Origin: Sphingomonas sp. SUN019
GTDB taxonomy: Bacteria; Pseudomonadota; Alphaproteobacteria; Sphingomonadales; Sphingomonadaceae
NCBI RefSeq assembly: GCF_024758705.1
Contig: NZ_CP096971.1
Location: forward strand, 310,001 to 374,000
DNA length: 64,000 nucleotides
Direction of reading: 5' to 3'
Positions 17,105-25,667 of this stretch are shown in pieces. The number at the start of each line of letters is the position of its first letter. The first letter of the stretch is position 1. The notes below the pieces were generated by a model, which ran no database searches, was not told the origin of the DNA, and saw only the letters and a list, made by a program, of their open reading frames with translations. A program made the position numbers and the translations under genes.

Positions 17105-17790
17105 ACGTGCTGCTGGTCGAGGACGATCCCGGCATCGGGCGGTTCGTCACGCGCGGGCTGGCGGGGCGCGGCTATCGCGTGGCGTGGGAGCGCAGCGGGG
17201 CGCGGACGGTCGAGTTGCTGGCGGGAGGCGGGTTCGCTGCGGCGTTGCTCGATCTCGGGCTGCCCGATGGCGACGGGCTGGCGCTGTGCCGGGCGCTGCG
17301 CGGCGCGCAGGTGCGCACGCCGGTGCTGATGCTGACTGCGCGCGGCGCGTTGCAGGACCGGCTCGACGGGTTCGATGCCGGGGCGGACGATTACCTGCCC
17401 AAGCCGTTCGCATTCGACGAACTGGTCGCGCGGCTGGCGGCGATCATCCGTCGGGCGGAGGCACCCGTCGTCACACCCCCGACGTTCGGCGCGCTGACCT
17501 TGCGACCGGAAGCGCGCACAGCGTCGGTCGACGGCCAGCCGTTGCCGCTCAGCCGGCGCGAATATGATCTGCTCGCGCGCCTCGTCGCGGGCGGCGGCGC
17601 GACCGTGACGCGCGCTGCGCTGTCGAATGCGGTTTGGGGAGACGCGCCGGTCAGCGACAATTCGCTCGACGTCTATGTCGGCTATTTGCGTCGTCGTCTG
17701 TACGAGCATCCTGCCGCACCGCGCATTGCGACCGCGCGCGGCGAAGGATTTCGCCTCCACCACCCGGACCAAGGGACAAGCCAAGTCTGA
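17101..17790 (+). CDS. OmpR-family response regulator
   Basis: A 229-residue DNA-binding regulator that takes phosphate from the upstream kinase. The receiver domain has the acidic pair at 8-9, the phospho-acceptor Asp51 (LLDLGLPDGDG) and Lys near 101 (LPKPF). The C-terminal winged helix (about 130-220) ends VYVGYLRRRLYE...ATARGEGFRL, typical of OmpR/PhoB. The ATG at 17101 overlaps the kinase stop. The TonB receptor starts 60 bases downstream and is the obvious target. Confidence 0.92.
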   Translation: MNVLLVEDDPGIGRFVTRGLAGRGYRVAWERSGARTVELLAGGGFAAALLDLGLPDGDGLALCRALRGAQVRTPVLMLTARGALQDRLDGFDAGADDYLPKPFAFDELVARLAAIIRRAEAPVVTPPTFGALTLRPEARTASVDGQPLPLSRREYDLLARLVAGGGATVTRAALSNAVWGDAPVSDNSLDVYVGYLRRRLYEHPAAPRIATARGEGFRLHHPDQGTSQV

Positions 17791-17850
17791 GAGCTTTCTC
17801 ACGTTTGCCGCCCCCGGCCCCGCTAGCGTTTGCGGACGAGGGGACGGTGA

Positions 17851-20313
17851 ATGGTGAAGGCGGGGTGGTTGGCGACGGTCGGATGGTGCGGACTGCTGAC
17901 GACGCCCATCGCGGCGCAGGTCACCGATGATCCGCGCGACGGCGGAACCGACGTCGTCGTCACCGCGACGCCGCTGTTCGACGTGGGTGAGGACACCCTC
18001 GCCTTCCCTGCCCAGACCGTATCGGACGAGGCGCTGATCACACGACACGCCAGCGATCTTACTGATTATCTGAAACGCATATCGGGCGGCGTCTTCGTGA
18101 ATGAGGTGCAGGGCAACCCGCTGCAACCCGACATCAATTATCGCGGGTTCACCGCATCGCCGCTGCTCGGCACGCCGCAGGGCCTGTCGGTCTATCTCGA
18201 CGGCGTGCGCGTGAACCAGCCGTTCGGCGATGTCGTCAGCTGGGATCTGATCCCGACCTCGGCGATCCGGTCGATTACGCTCGTACCCGGATCGAATCCG
18301 TTGTTCGGGCGCAATTCGCTCGGCGGCGCGCTGTCGGTGCGCACGAAGGACGGGGCATCCGATCCCGGTTATATGATCGACGCCAGCTACGGATCGTTCG
18401 ATCGCCGCATCCTGCGCGGGTCGGCGGGCGGCGCGCTGTCGGACGGACTGTCGTGGTTCGTGTCGGGCGATTATTTTGCCGAGGACGGCTGGCGCGATTT
18501 CTCGCCATCGGAGGCGGTGCAGAGATTCGGCAAGGTGCGCTGGGCCGATGGCGCGAGCGACCTGGCGCTGTCGGGCAGCGTTGCCGACACCGACCTGAAC
18601 GGCAACGGGCTGCAGGAACAACGTCTGCTGAAGGCCGATCGGGCGAGCGTGTATACCCAGCCCGACAACACCCGGAACCGCGCGGTGCTGCTGAACCTGA
18701 GCGGCGGGCATCGTTTTTCCGACGCGGTCAGCTTTTCGGGCACCGCCTTCTGGCGCCGCATCACCACGCACACGCTGAACGGCGATATCAACGACGACGT
18801 GCTGGGCGAGGACATCTATCAGCCGAACGCGGAGGAACAGGCCGCGCTGATCGCGGCGGGCGTGACCGGCTTTCCGGTCGCTGGCGAAACGCAGGCCAAC
18901 ACCCCGTTCCCGCGCTTTCGCTGCATCGCCAACGTGCTGCTGAAAGCCGAGACGAACGAACAGTGTAACGGGCTGCTCAACCGGTCGTCGACGCGTCAGC
19001 GTGAATGGGGGGTCAGCGGCGAACTGACGATCCGCAGCGACCTGGCCGCGGGCAATGTGCTGACGCTGGGCGGCGGCTATGTCGACGGGCGCGCGCGGTT
19101 CAGGCAATCGGCGCAGTTCGGCTATCTGTCGCCCGAGCGCGGGGTGGTCGCGTTCGCGGACGGGACGCAGGATTCGGAGGACATCGTCGACGCGCGGGTC
19201 GACCTGTCGGGGCGGACGACGACGCTCAGCGGCTATGCGCTGGACGCGCTCGATCTGACGCGGACGCTGCACATCGACGTGTCGGCGCGCTACGACCGCA
19301 CCGTCGTCAGGAACCGCGATGCGATCACTCCCGGCGGCGGGGCGGGGTCGCTGGACGGCGATCACGAATTTGGGCGAATCAATCCCGGTATCGCGGTGCG
19401 CTGGTCGCCACATCGTGCGCTGTCGCTCGACGCCGCGGTCGCGCAGACCAGCCGCGCGCCGTCCGCGATCGAACTGGGCTGCGCCGATCCCGAAAGCCCG
19501 TGCCGCCTGCCCAACGCGCTGGCGGGCGATCCACCGCTGAACCAAGTCGTCGCGCGCACGATCGAGGGCGGTCTGTCGCTCAACCATCGCGGCCTGCGCG
19601 CACGAATCGGTGCATTCCGCACCGTGTCGCGAAACGACATCTTGTTCGTGGCCGCCGACGCGACCGGCTTCGGCTATTTCCGCAACTTCGGCCGCACCCG
19701 GCGACAGGGGATCGACGTGGATGTCAGCGGTGCGGTCGGCGCGGTGACGGTCGGCGGGCACTACACGTTGCTGGACGCGACGTACCGCAGCACCGAGAAT
19801 GTCGGCGGCGCAGGCAACAACAGCAACGATGCGGAGACGCCGGGGTTCGAGGGTAATATCGCCATCGCGCCGGGCGATCGCATCCCGCTGATCCCGCGGC
19901 ACGTGTTCAAGGCGAACCTCGGCTGGTCGCCGGTGCGCGCGGTGGCGATCAACCTCGACATGATCGCGACCTCGGGCGTGATCACGCGCGGGAACGAGAA
20001 CAACGCGCATCGGGCAGACGGCGTCTATTACCTCGGCCCCGGCAAGACGCGCGGCTATGCGGTGGTGAACGCCGGGGTCGAGGTTAGGCCGATGCGCGAC
20101 CTGGCGCTGTACGTTCAGATCAACAACCTGCTCGACAAGAACTATGCGACTGCAGCGCAACTCGGGCCGACCGGCTTTGACGCCTCCGGCAATTTCGTCG
20201 CGCGGCCGTTCGACGGCCCGGTGATCGATGGTGATCGGCCGCTATTATCGTCGACGTTCTACGCCCCCGGCGCGCCGCGCAGCATCCGCCTCGGGGCGCG
20301 CTTCAGTTTCTAG
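17851..20313 (+). CDS. TonB-dependent outer-membrane receptor
   Basis: An 820-residue receptor with a signal peptide (about 1-22, cut after IAA). The plug domain is at about 45-165: TDVVVTATPL is TonB-box-like, and LSVYLDGVRVNQPFGD and PGSNPLFGRNSLGGALSV are plug motifs. The barrel ends in the C-terminal Phe of LGARFSF. Ligand is not readable; the nearest shape is the vitamin/siderophore class. AGGGGACGGTGA directly precedes the ATG. Position right after a two-component pair suggests regulated uptake of one substrate. The 3' end overlaps the opposing metallohydrolase by 11 bases. Confidence 0.9.
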   Translation: MVKAGWLATVGWCGLLTTPIAAQVTDDPRDGGTDVVVTATPLFDVGEDTLAFPAQTVSDEALITRHASDLTDYLKRISGGVFVNEVQGNPLQPDINYRGFTASPLLGTPQGLSVYLDGVRVNQPFGDVVSWDLIPTSAIRSITLVPGSNPLFGRNSLGGALSVRTKDGASDPGYMIDASYGSFDRRILRGSAGGALSDGLSWFVSGDYFAEDGWRDFSPSEAVQRFGKVRWADGASDLALSGSVADTDLNGNGLQEQRLLKADRASVYTQPDNTRNRAVLLNLSGGHRFSDAVSFSGTAFWRRITTHTLNGDINDDVLGEDIYQPNAEEQAALIAAGVTGFPVAGETQANTPFPRFRCIANVLLKAETNEQCNGLLNRSSTRQREWGVSGELTIRSDLAAGNVLTLGGGYVDGRARFRQSAQFGYLSPERGVVAFADGTQDSEDIVDARVDLSGRTTTLSGYALDALDLTRTLHIDVSARYDRTVVRNRDAITPGGGAGSLDGDHEFGRINPGIAVRWSPHRALSLDAAVAQTSRAPSAIELGCADPESPCRLPNALAGDPPLNQVVARTIEGGLSLNHRGLRARIGAFRTVSRNDILFVAADATGFGYFRNFGRTRRQGIDVDVSGAVGAVTVGGHYTLLDATYRSTENVGGAGNNSNDAETPGFEGNIAIAPGDRIPLIPRHVFKANLGWSPVRAVAINLDMIATSGVITRGNENNAHRADGVYYLGPGKTRGYAVVNAGVEVRPMRDLALYVQINNLLDKNYATAAQLGPTGFDASGNFVARPFDGPVIDGDRPLLSSTFYAPGAPRSIRLGARFSF

Positions 20314-21265
20314 GCCGATCGACGCGCGGCAGGCGTTCGTCCTCCAGCCGCGCGTACAGGTGCGAGACCGATCGCTGGATTTCATATCGCGCCGCCTTCA
20401 TCGCGGCGAAGCGCGGCGGGATCGGCATGGTTCCCGCCTCGACCATGTCCAGTCCGTCGTCAACCGCCTTGGTCAGCGCCGCGTCCAGCCAGTCGATCCA
20501 GTCGCGCGTCTGGTCGATCGCGGCACCCGGCGTCTTGTCGAACGGCCCGTGTCCGGGAACGACCGTGCGATGCCGCAGCTCTTTCAGCGTATCCAGCGAT
20601 GTACGCCAGCGCGGCAGATCGGCGTGGGGTGTCGAGGGTGCGCGATCATGGAACACCAGATCGCCCGCGATCAGCGTGCCCGTGCGCGTGTCGAGCAGCG
20701 CGAGATCGGCGTCGCTGTGCCCGGCGAGCGGCAGCATCCGGAACGTCCGGTCGCCGAGCGTCTCGCTCCGCGCGTTGATCGGATGGCCAGGCATATGGAT
20801 TTCGGTCCCGCGCATCCAGTCGCCGAGCAGCCGGTACATTCCGTCCGCGAACCCCGGCCCCTCGCGCTTCAATGTCTCGATCAGCGCCGGAGTCCCCGCG
20901 ATGATCGCCGGATCGAAGGCGGCGTCGCCATAGGTGTGGTCGGGGTGCAGATGCGTCAGATAGAGGCGCGCCACCGCTTTGCCGGTCAATTGCCGCGCCA
21001 GCGCCGCCAGCGCCTCGCCATAGCGCAGCGACGGCCCCGCATCGACCAGCACCGCCCCGGCGGAGGTGGCGATGATCGTGATGTTGGCGATCGCGCCGCC
21101 GTTCGATTGCAGGATCGGTTCGTCCGCCCCCGCGATCATCCATATCCCCTCGCCGATCGGGATCGGCGTCAGACGATAGGTCAGCGGCGCGGCGAAAACG
21201 GGGACAGCCATGGCCGCCAGCCCCCCGCCCAGCGCCGCGCCCAATACCCCGCGCCGTGCAATCAC
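20303..21265 (-). CDS. Quinoprotein relay system zinc metallohydrolase (MBL fold)
   Basis: Exported metallo-beta-lactamase-fold protein of 320 residues from a GTG at 21265. The N-terminus ARRGVLGAALGGGLAAMAVP is an export signal with an Arg pair. The metal motif THLHPDHTYGD (H-x-H-x-D-H) is near residue 102, and further His ligands are in LPLAGHSDADL and VVPGHGPFD. This is the type found next to PQQ dehydrogenases with SoxYZ-like carriers (quinoprotein relay system). It is coupled to the upstream SoxYZ-like gene by a GTGA overlap. Reaction is unknown; it may act on a sulfur or glutathione-type adduct. Confidence 0.85.
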   Translation of the reverse strand: MIARRGVLGAALGGGLAAMAVPVFAAPLTYRLTPIPIGEGIWMIAGADEPILQSNGGAIANITIIATSAGAVLVDAGPSLRYGEALAALARQLTGKAVARLYLTHLHPDHTYGDAAFDPAIIAGTPALIETLKREGPGFADGMYRLLGDWMRGTEIHMPGHPINARSETLGDRTFRMLPLAGHSDADLALLDTRTGTLIAGDLVFHDRAPSTPHADLPRWRTSLDTLKELRHRTVVPGHGPFDKTPGAAIDQTRDWIDWLDAALTKAVDDGLDMVEAGTMPIPPRFAAMKAARYEIQRSVSHLYARLEDERLPRVDRPRN

Positions 21266-22041
21266 CTGGAGGCGCTCACCGTCGCCGGCGACACCGCGCC
21301 CGCATATTCGATGCCGTTGGTGTCGCGGCCCTCGAACACCACACGCTCGCCGGTCTTTACGCGCGGCATCAGCGTCAGCACCGGATCCTCCGCCACCGCC
21401 GCCTGCATCTTCACCTCGCCCAGCGCGCGGCCGTCGCCGGTACGCAGCTTCAGGTCGTCGATGTAATAGGCCGAAATCTTGTCGACCAGCCCGGTGTCCA
21501 TCGGATGCCGGAACGAGAGGCGCATTCGTGCGCCGTCCGCGCCGGTCCACAGCCTCCCGCGCACCTCGCCCAGATGTTGCGCCCAGTCGCCCTTCACGCG
21601 GCTGACTGGCGGCGCGGAACAGCCCCCGCCCGCGGCGTCGATCCAGCCGCCTGATACGAGCCAGCTGCCGTCCTTCAGCTGCACCGCGCCGCGCACCGGG
21701 GTGCGCTGATCCAGTTTGATTCGGGTGGCGACGAACGCCTCCGCGTCGATCGGGCGATAGTCGATCGGCAACTGGATCGGGTTCAGGTCGGCGATGATGA
21801 CAATGCGCACGACGTCAGCGATCCCGCGCGCATCGACCTGCACCGGAAACACTCGCTGGTTTTCCGCGATCTCGGGAAAGCTGACCTTCACTCGCGGATC
21901 GAAGCGGACCACCGCACCCTCGCCGAAGACCTGATCGGCGATGAACGCCCACATCGGCGATTGCAGCGGGTCGGCCGGAAGCGGGGCGGCGGCGACCGGC
22001 GATGACGCCAGCAAGGCGGCGATGAGGGCGAGGTGCTTCAT
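21262..22041 (-). CDS. Quinoprotein dehydrogenase-associated SoxYZ-like carrier
   Basis: A 259-residue periplasmic protein (signal peptide about 1-19, cut after AAA). The N-terminal half resembles SoxY and ends in a Gly-rich cysteine arm (DAAGGGCSAPP, Cys near 140), where SoxY carries its substrate. The C-terminal half resembles SoxZ (MRLSFRHPMDTG). SoxY and SoxZ fused in one chain is the form linked to PQQ alcohol dehydrogenases. It is the first gene of a two-gene minus-strand unit with the metallohydrolase, divergent from the CxxxCW gene. Confidence 0.87.
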   Translation of the reverse strand: MKHLALIAALLASSPVAAAPLPADPLQSPMWAFIADQVFGEGAVVRFDPRVKVSFPEIAENQRVFPVQVDARGIADVVRIVIIADLNPIQLPIDYRPIDAEAFVATRIKLDQRTPVRGAVQLKDGSWLVSGGWIDAAGGGCSAPPVSRVKGDWAQHLGEVRGRLWTGADGARMRLSFRHPMDTGLVDKISAYYIDDLKLRTGDGRALGEVKMQAAVAEDPVLTLMPRVKTGERVVFEGRDTNGIEYAGAVSPATVSASR

Positions 22042-22103
22042 TCCAAAGTACAGCTACGCCTTATCGTCGCGATCGACCATGACACCTTGGTCGGAGGGGT
22101 TTT

Positions 22104-22673
22104 GTGCGCGCTGTCGGTATCGCGATCATCGGGTTGGCTCTGGCGACGTTAGCGCCGGGCGTGGACGAAGTGTTCGATCCCGCTACCGGCTATCGCATCG
22201 CACAGTATCGCGGCGTCGTTCCCGCCGCGCCGCCGGGCGTCCCTCGTGTCGATGCGCGCGCGGTCGCCGATCTGGTCGATCGCGGCGATGCGATCTTGAT
22301 CGACGTCGTGCCGGCAGAGGGCGGCGTGCGTGATCCAGCGACCGGTGATTGGCGATTGGCGCGGTCCGCGGTCAGCATTCCCGGGGCGACATGGTTTCCG
22401 GAGGCCGGTCGCGGTCAGCCCGATCCCGCGATCGCGCGCGGGTTTGCCGATGGCGTCGCGCGGCTTCGCCGCGATCACCCGAGCGGTGCGATCGTCGTCT
22501 TCTGTCTGTCCGATTGCTGGATGGGCTGGAACGCCGCATGGCGGCTGTCGCGCGCCGGTTATCGGCGCGTGCTGTGGTTCGCCGACGGGGCGGACGGCTG
22601 GCGCGACATTGGCCGTCCGCTGGTCCCTGTCATACCCTATGCCGCTCGATCGAAATCAAAGGTGTATCCATGA
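22104..22673 (+). CDS. PQQ-dependent catabolism-associated Cys-x3-Cys-Trp protein
   Basis: Rhodanese-like periplasmic protein of 189 residues with a short signal sequence. The motif CLSDCW places Cys134, Cys138 and Trp139. This matches the family usually called CXXCW, although three residues separate the cysteines here. Members occur only with PQQ alcohol dehydrogenases and may handle a thiol or sulfane group. The GTG start has GGAGGGG upstream. Its stop overlaps the TonB receptor start (ATGA), tying the receptor to the PQQ system. Confidence 0.87.
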   Translation: MRAVGIAIIGLALATLAPGVDEVFDPATGYRIAQYRGVVPAAPPGVPRVDARAVADLVDRGDAILIDVVPAEGGVRDPATGDWRLARSAVSIPGATWFPEAGRGQPDPAIARGFADGVARLRRDHPSGAIVVFCLSDCWMGWNAAWRLSRAGYRRVLWFADGADGWRDIGRPLVPVIPYAARSKSKVYP

Positions 22674-24739
22674 AGATCCTCTCCGGCCTTACCGTCATCA
22701 CCATTGCGGGCGTGCCGGCGATGGCGCAGGCGCAGGACGCGCCGAAGGTCGGGGAGGAGGTCGTGGTGACGGGCCGCGGGCTGGATGCGTCCCCCAGCGA
22801 CCGCGTGGTCGACGTCGTGACGATCGACCGCGACCGCATCACCACCAACGCGCGTAACCGGCTGGAGGGCGTGCTGGCCGAGGTCGCCGGACTGCAGCAA
22901 TTTCGCCGGTCCGATTCGCGATCGGCCAACCCGACCAATCAGGGCATCACGTTGCGCGGCATCGGCGGCAACGCATCCAGTCGCGCCTTACTGATCCTGG
23001 ACGGCGTGCCGCAGGCCGATCCGTTCGGCGGCTGGCTCGCCTTTCCCGCGTATGCGACCGACCGGCTCGGTCAGATCCGCGTCACGCGTGGCGGCGGCAG
23101 CGGTTATTATGGTCCGGGCGCGCTGGCGGGTACGGTCGAACTGGAAAGCGCGACGCCCAGCCAACTCGACGGGTTCGGCGGGGGCATTTCCTATGGCAGT
23201 CGCGAATCTGTCGAGGCGCAGGGTTCCGCCGCCCTGGTTCGCGACGGCGGCTTCGCTACGCTATCCGCGGCTTATGCGCGCGGTGACGGCTTCATCCCGA
23301 CCGTTTCGGAAAGCCGCGGAAGCATCGATCGCGCCGCACCCTATGAACAAGCGTCGGGCGCTGTCCGCGCCGCGGTCCGCGTCGCCCCCGACACCGAACT
23401 CCAGGCCAATGTCGCCGCCTTTACCGACCGGCGCGAGCGCGGGACGCCATTTACCGAGAACCTGAGCCAAGGCGCGGACGCCAGCCTGCGGCTCGTCGGG
23501 CGCGGGGACTGGGGCTGGTCAGCGCTCGCCTATCTCCAGACGCGCACCTTCGCCTCCAGCTTCGCCAGCATTGACGCCGCACGCACCACCGCGACGCAGA
23601 CGCTGGACCAATATAATACTCCTGCCACCGGCATAGGCGCCCGGATCGAGATCGCGCCGCCGCTGGGCGATCGTATCGCGCTCAGGCTGGGCGCTGACGT
23701 CCGCGCGGTCAGCGGCCGGACGCAGGAACGCTTCACCTTCGTGGCGGCAGCGCCGACCCGGCTGCGTGCCGCGGGCGGCGAGAGCCAGACCTACGGGATT
23801 TTCGCGGACGGCAGCATAGAACTGGGACCAGTGACGCTCGCGCTCGGCGGGCGGCTCGATCACTGGCGGATTGCGAACGGGTTCCTGAACGAACATCAGA
23901 TCGCCACCGGCGCCACGATCAACGACCTGCACTTCGCCGATCGTTCGGGCGACGAGGCGACCGGGCGTGCGGGCGTCGCGTGGCGTGTGGTCGAACCGCT
24001 GACGCTGCGCGCCGCGGCCTATCGCGGCTGGCGGCTTCCGACGCTCAACGAACTTTACCGCCCGTTCCGGGTTGGTGCTGACGCGACCGCGGCCAATGCC
24101 GCGCTCGATCCCGAGCGGCTGACCGGATACGAATTCGGCGCCACGTTGACCCCGCTGACGGGCGTCCGCCTGGCTGCGACCTGGTTCGACAATCACCTCG
24201 ACGACGCTATCGGCAACGTCACCATCGGGCGCGGACCGGGGTTGTTTCCCGGCGTGGGGTTCGTCGCGGCGGGCGGAGCCTATCGCGTGCGCCAGAATCT
24301 CGACGCGGTCAGGTCGAAGGGGATCGAGGTCGACGCCGAGGCCAGCCACGGTCAGGGCTTCGCCCGCGCATCGTGGAGCCACGTCACCGCGCGGGTCGAT
24401 GCGTCAGGCTTGGCCGCGACGCTCGATGGCCTGATCCCGGCGCAAACCCCGCGCGATATGGTTTCGGGCACGCTGGGTTGGCGGAAGGGAACCGCGGTGA
24501 TCTCGGGGACGGTCCGCCACGTCGCGCGCCAGTTCGACGACGACCAGAACAGCCGCATATTGGCCGCCGCGACGACCTTCGACGCTTATGCTGCGCTGCC
24601 GATCGCGCGCGGCTTCGCGATCGAGGCGCGCGCCGAAAATATCGGCGACGCGCGGGTCGAGGCTGGGATCAGCGGCGCGAACATCATCGAACGCGCCACC
24701 CCGCGCACGCTGTGGATCGGGGTGCGCTACGGCGGGTGA
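22670..24739 (+). CDS. TonB-dependent receptor of the PQQ cluster
   Basis: A 689-residue outer-membrane receptor: signal peptide at about 1-22 (cut after AQA), TonB-box-like EEVVVTGRGL, and a plug with GITLRGIGGNASSRALLILD and DRLGQIRVTRGGGSGYYG. The barrel ends at WIGVRYGG. Translation is coupled to the CxxxCW gene, so it is part of the PQQ unit. Inference: it may take up a metal complex (for example a lanthanophore, as LutH does in methylotrophs) or PQQ itself. Sequence alone does not tell the ligand. Confidence 0.88.
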   Translation: MKILSGLTVITIAGVPAMAQAQDAPKVGEEVVVTGRGLDASPSDRVVDVVTIDRDRITTNARNRLEGVLAEVAGLQQFRRSDSRSANPTNQGITLRGIGGNASSRALLILDGVPQADPFGGWLAFPAYATDRLGQIRVTRGGGSGYYGPGALAGTVELESATPSQLDGFGGGISYGSRESVEAQGSAALVRDGGFATLSAAYARGDGFIPTVSESRGSIDRAAPYEQASGAVRAAVRVAPDTELQANVAAFTDRRERGTPFTENLSQGADASLRLVGRGDWGWSALAYLQTRTFASSFASIDAARTTATQTLDQYNTPATGIGARIEIAPPLGDRIALRLGADVRAVSGRTQERFTFVAAAPTRLRAAGGESQTYGIFADGSIELGPVTLALGGRLDHWRIANGFLNEHQIATGATINDLHFADRSGDEATGRAGVAWRVVEPLTLRAAAYRGWRLPTLNELYRPFRVGADATAANAALDPERLTGYEFGATLTPLTGVRLAATWFDNHLDDAIGNVTIGRGPGLFPGVGFVAAGGAYRVRQNLDAVRSKGIEVDAEASHGQGFARASWSHVTARVDASGLAATLDGLIPAQTPRDMVSGTLGWRKGTAVISGTVRHVARQFDDDQNSRILAAATTFDAYAALPIARGFAIEARAENIGDARVEAGISGANIIERATPRTLWIGVRYGG

Positions 24740-24742
24740 GGG

Positions 24743-25042
24743 TTAAATCACGTCGCAGGGAATCGCGACCGGCGCGGCGTCGGTGAAGTTCGCAATGTCC
24801 GCGAACACCGGCCCCGCCTCGGGCGCACCCAGCGCCGCGTCGCGCGTCGCGGCGTCGGCGAAGTTGAGGATCGCCACCGCCAGATGCGGTGCATCCGCCC
24901 CCGGCCGCAGCGCCACCGCGCTGGTCAGGCCGAGCGGCGACAGTGCATCCTGCACCAGCGGCAGATGCGTATCGCGGTAGTAATCATGGTCAAAACGCGC
25001 GCCGGCGCTCGCCGGATAGGTCACCATCAAGGCTGCGGTCAT
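24743..25042 (-). CDS. EthD-family protein
   Basis: A 99-residue ferredoxin-like (dimeric alpha-beta barrel) protein beginning MTAALMVTYPASAGARFDHD and then YYRDTHLPLV, the EthD core motif in which the His is conserved. Family members aid ether or alcohol breakdown in an unknown way. It ends three bases from the opposing TonB receptor stop and lies 23 bases downstream of the blue copper gene on the same strand, so the two are probably co-transcribed. Confidence 0.85.
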   Translation of the reverse strand: MTAALMVTYPASAGARFDHDYYRDTHLPLVQDALSPLGLTSAVALRPGADAPHLAVAILNFADAATRDAALGAPEAGPVFADIANFTDAAPVAIPCDVI

Positions 25043-25065
25043 CGTCTCTCTCCCTATTTCGCCCC

Positions 25066-25503
25066 CTATTTCGCCTGGGCGAGCATCGGCGTCATGCGCT
25101 TGGCCGCGAACGGCGGCAGCTTGACCGCGCGTGCTGCGCCCAGATTGGCCGATGGACCTTTTCCCACCTGCACCAGCGCGATCATGCCCATCGAATAATG
25201 CGGCTTGCACTTGATGCCGTAGACGCCGGGCTTGGTTACGGAGAGTACGAACTCCTTGTTCATGCCACCCACGGTGGGCGCGACGCCAGTTGGCAGCATA
25301 TTCGGGATCGTCTCCGCATTGTGCGACTTGTCGGTCGGGACGAAGCGGATCGTGTCGCCGACATCGGCCTTCACGAATGCGGGCTCGAACACCATCGCCC
25401 CGCCCGCGCCCTGATTCTTCATCTGGACCACGACGTCCTTGGCCATCGCGGGCGCTGCGATCGACAGCGCCACGCCCACCAGCGAATACGCAATGCACTT
25501 CAT
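25066..25503 (-). CDS. Pseudoazurin-type blue copper protein
   Basis: Periplasmic electron carrier of 145 residues. Signal peptide is about 1-21 (cut after AMA). Copper ligands are His61 (KSHNAE), Cys99, His102 and Met107 in CKPHYSMGM, the C-x2-H-x4-M spacing of pseudoazurin. It probably accepts electrons from the PQQ dehydrogenase chain as an alternative to the c-type cytochrome. The ATG at 25503 has GGAGAG seven bases upstream; a perfect TATAAT lies 17 bases upstream of the start. Confidence 0.9.
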   Translation of the reverse strand: MKCIAYSLVGVALSIAAPAMAKDVVVQMKNQGAGGAMVFEPAFVKADVGDTIRFVPTDKSHNAETIPNMLPTGVAPTVGGMNKEFVLSVTKPGVYGIKCKPHYSMGMIALVQVGKGPSANLGAARAVKLPPFAAKRMTPMLAQAK

Positions 25504-25519
25504 CCCACTCTCCGCTTGT

Positions 25520-25574
25520 ATTATACTCGCATCGTAAGGCCGCGGCGGCGCCCGACGCGCAATTAGCCTTTGGT
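25520..25574 (-). promoter_or_regulatory. Pseudoazurin promoter: perfect -10, no -35
   Basis: On the minus strand TATAAT (25525-25520) sits 17 bases before the pseudoazurin ATG, with no -35 match about 17 bases upstream of it. This pattern fits an activator-dependent promoter. A CCTTTGGT octamer (25567-25574, plus strand) lies further up in the shared gap with the aldehyde dehydrogenase gene; the CTTTGGT core recurs at 35103-35109 between pedF and the propeller gene. Confidence 0.45.
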
Positions 25575-25667
25575 GCAATGGCGCGCGCCCGCGGAAGCGC
25601 GGAAAGTTTCCGGCGAGATCATGATGCGCCGGCGACCCACCGCCCGCTCGCGACACAGGAGATTATC

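Noticed and set aside
16954..20160. A very long minus-strand open frame (over 1000 codons) opposite the kinase, regulator and TonB receptor
   Set aside because: Its translation is Arg/Pro/His-rich with no family motifs, and the opposite strand has three full-length recognised genes. It is a shadow produced by high GC codon bias.
20303..25503. Possible CRISPR-like or tandem repeats in the PQQ region
   Set aside because: The only repeated features are protein-level propeller and barrel motifs; no spaced direct DNA repeats are seen.
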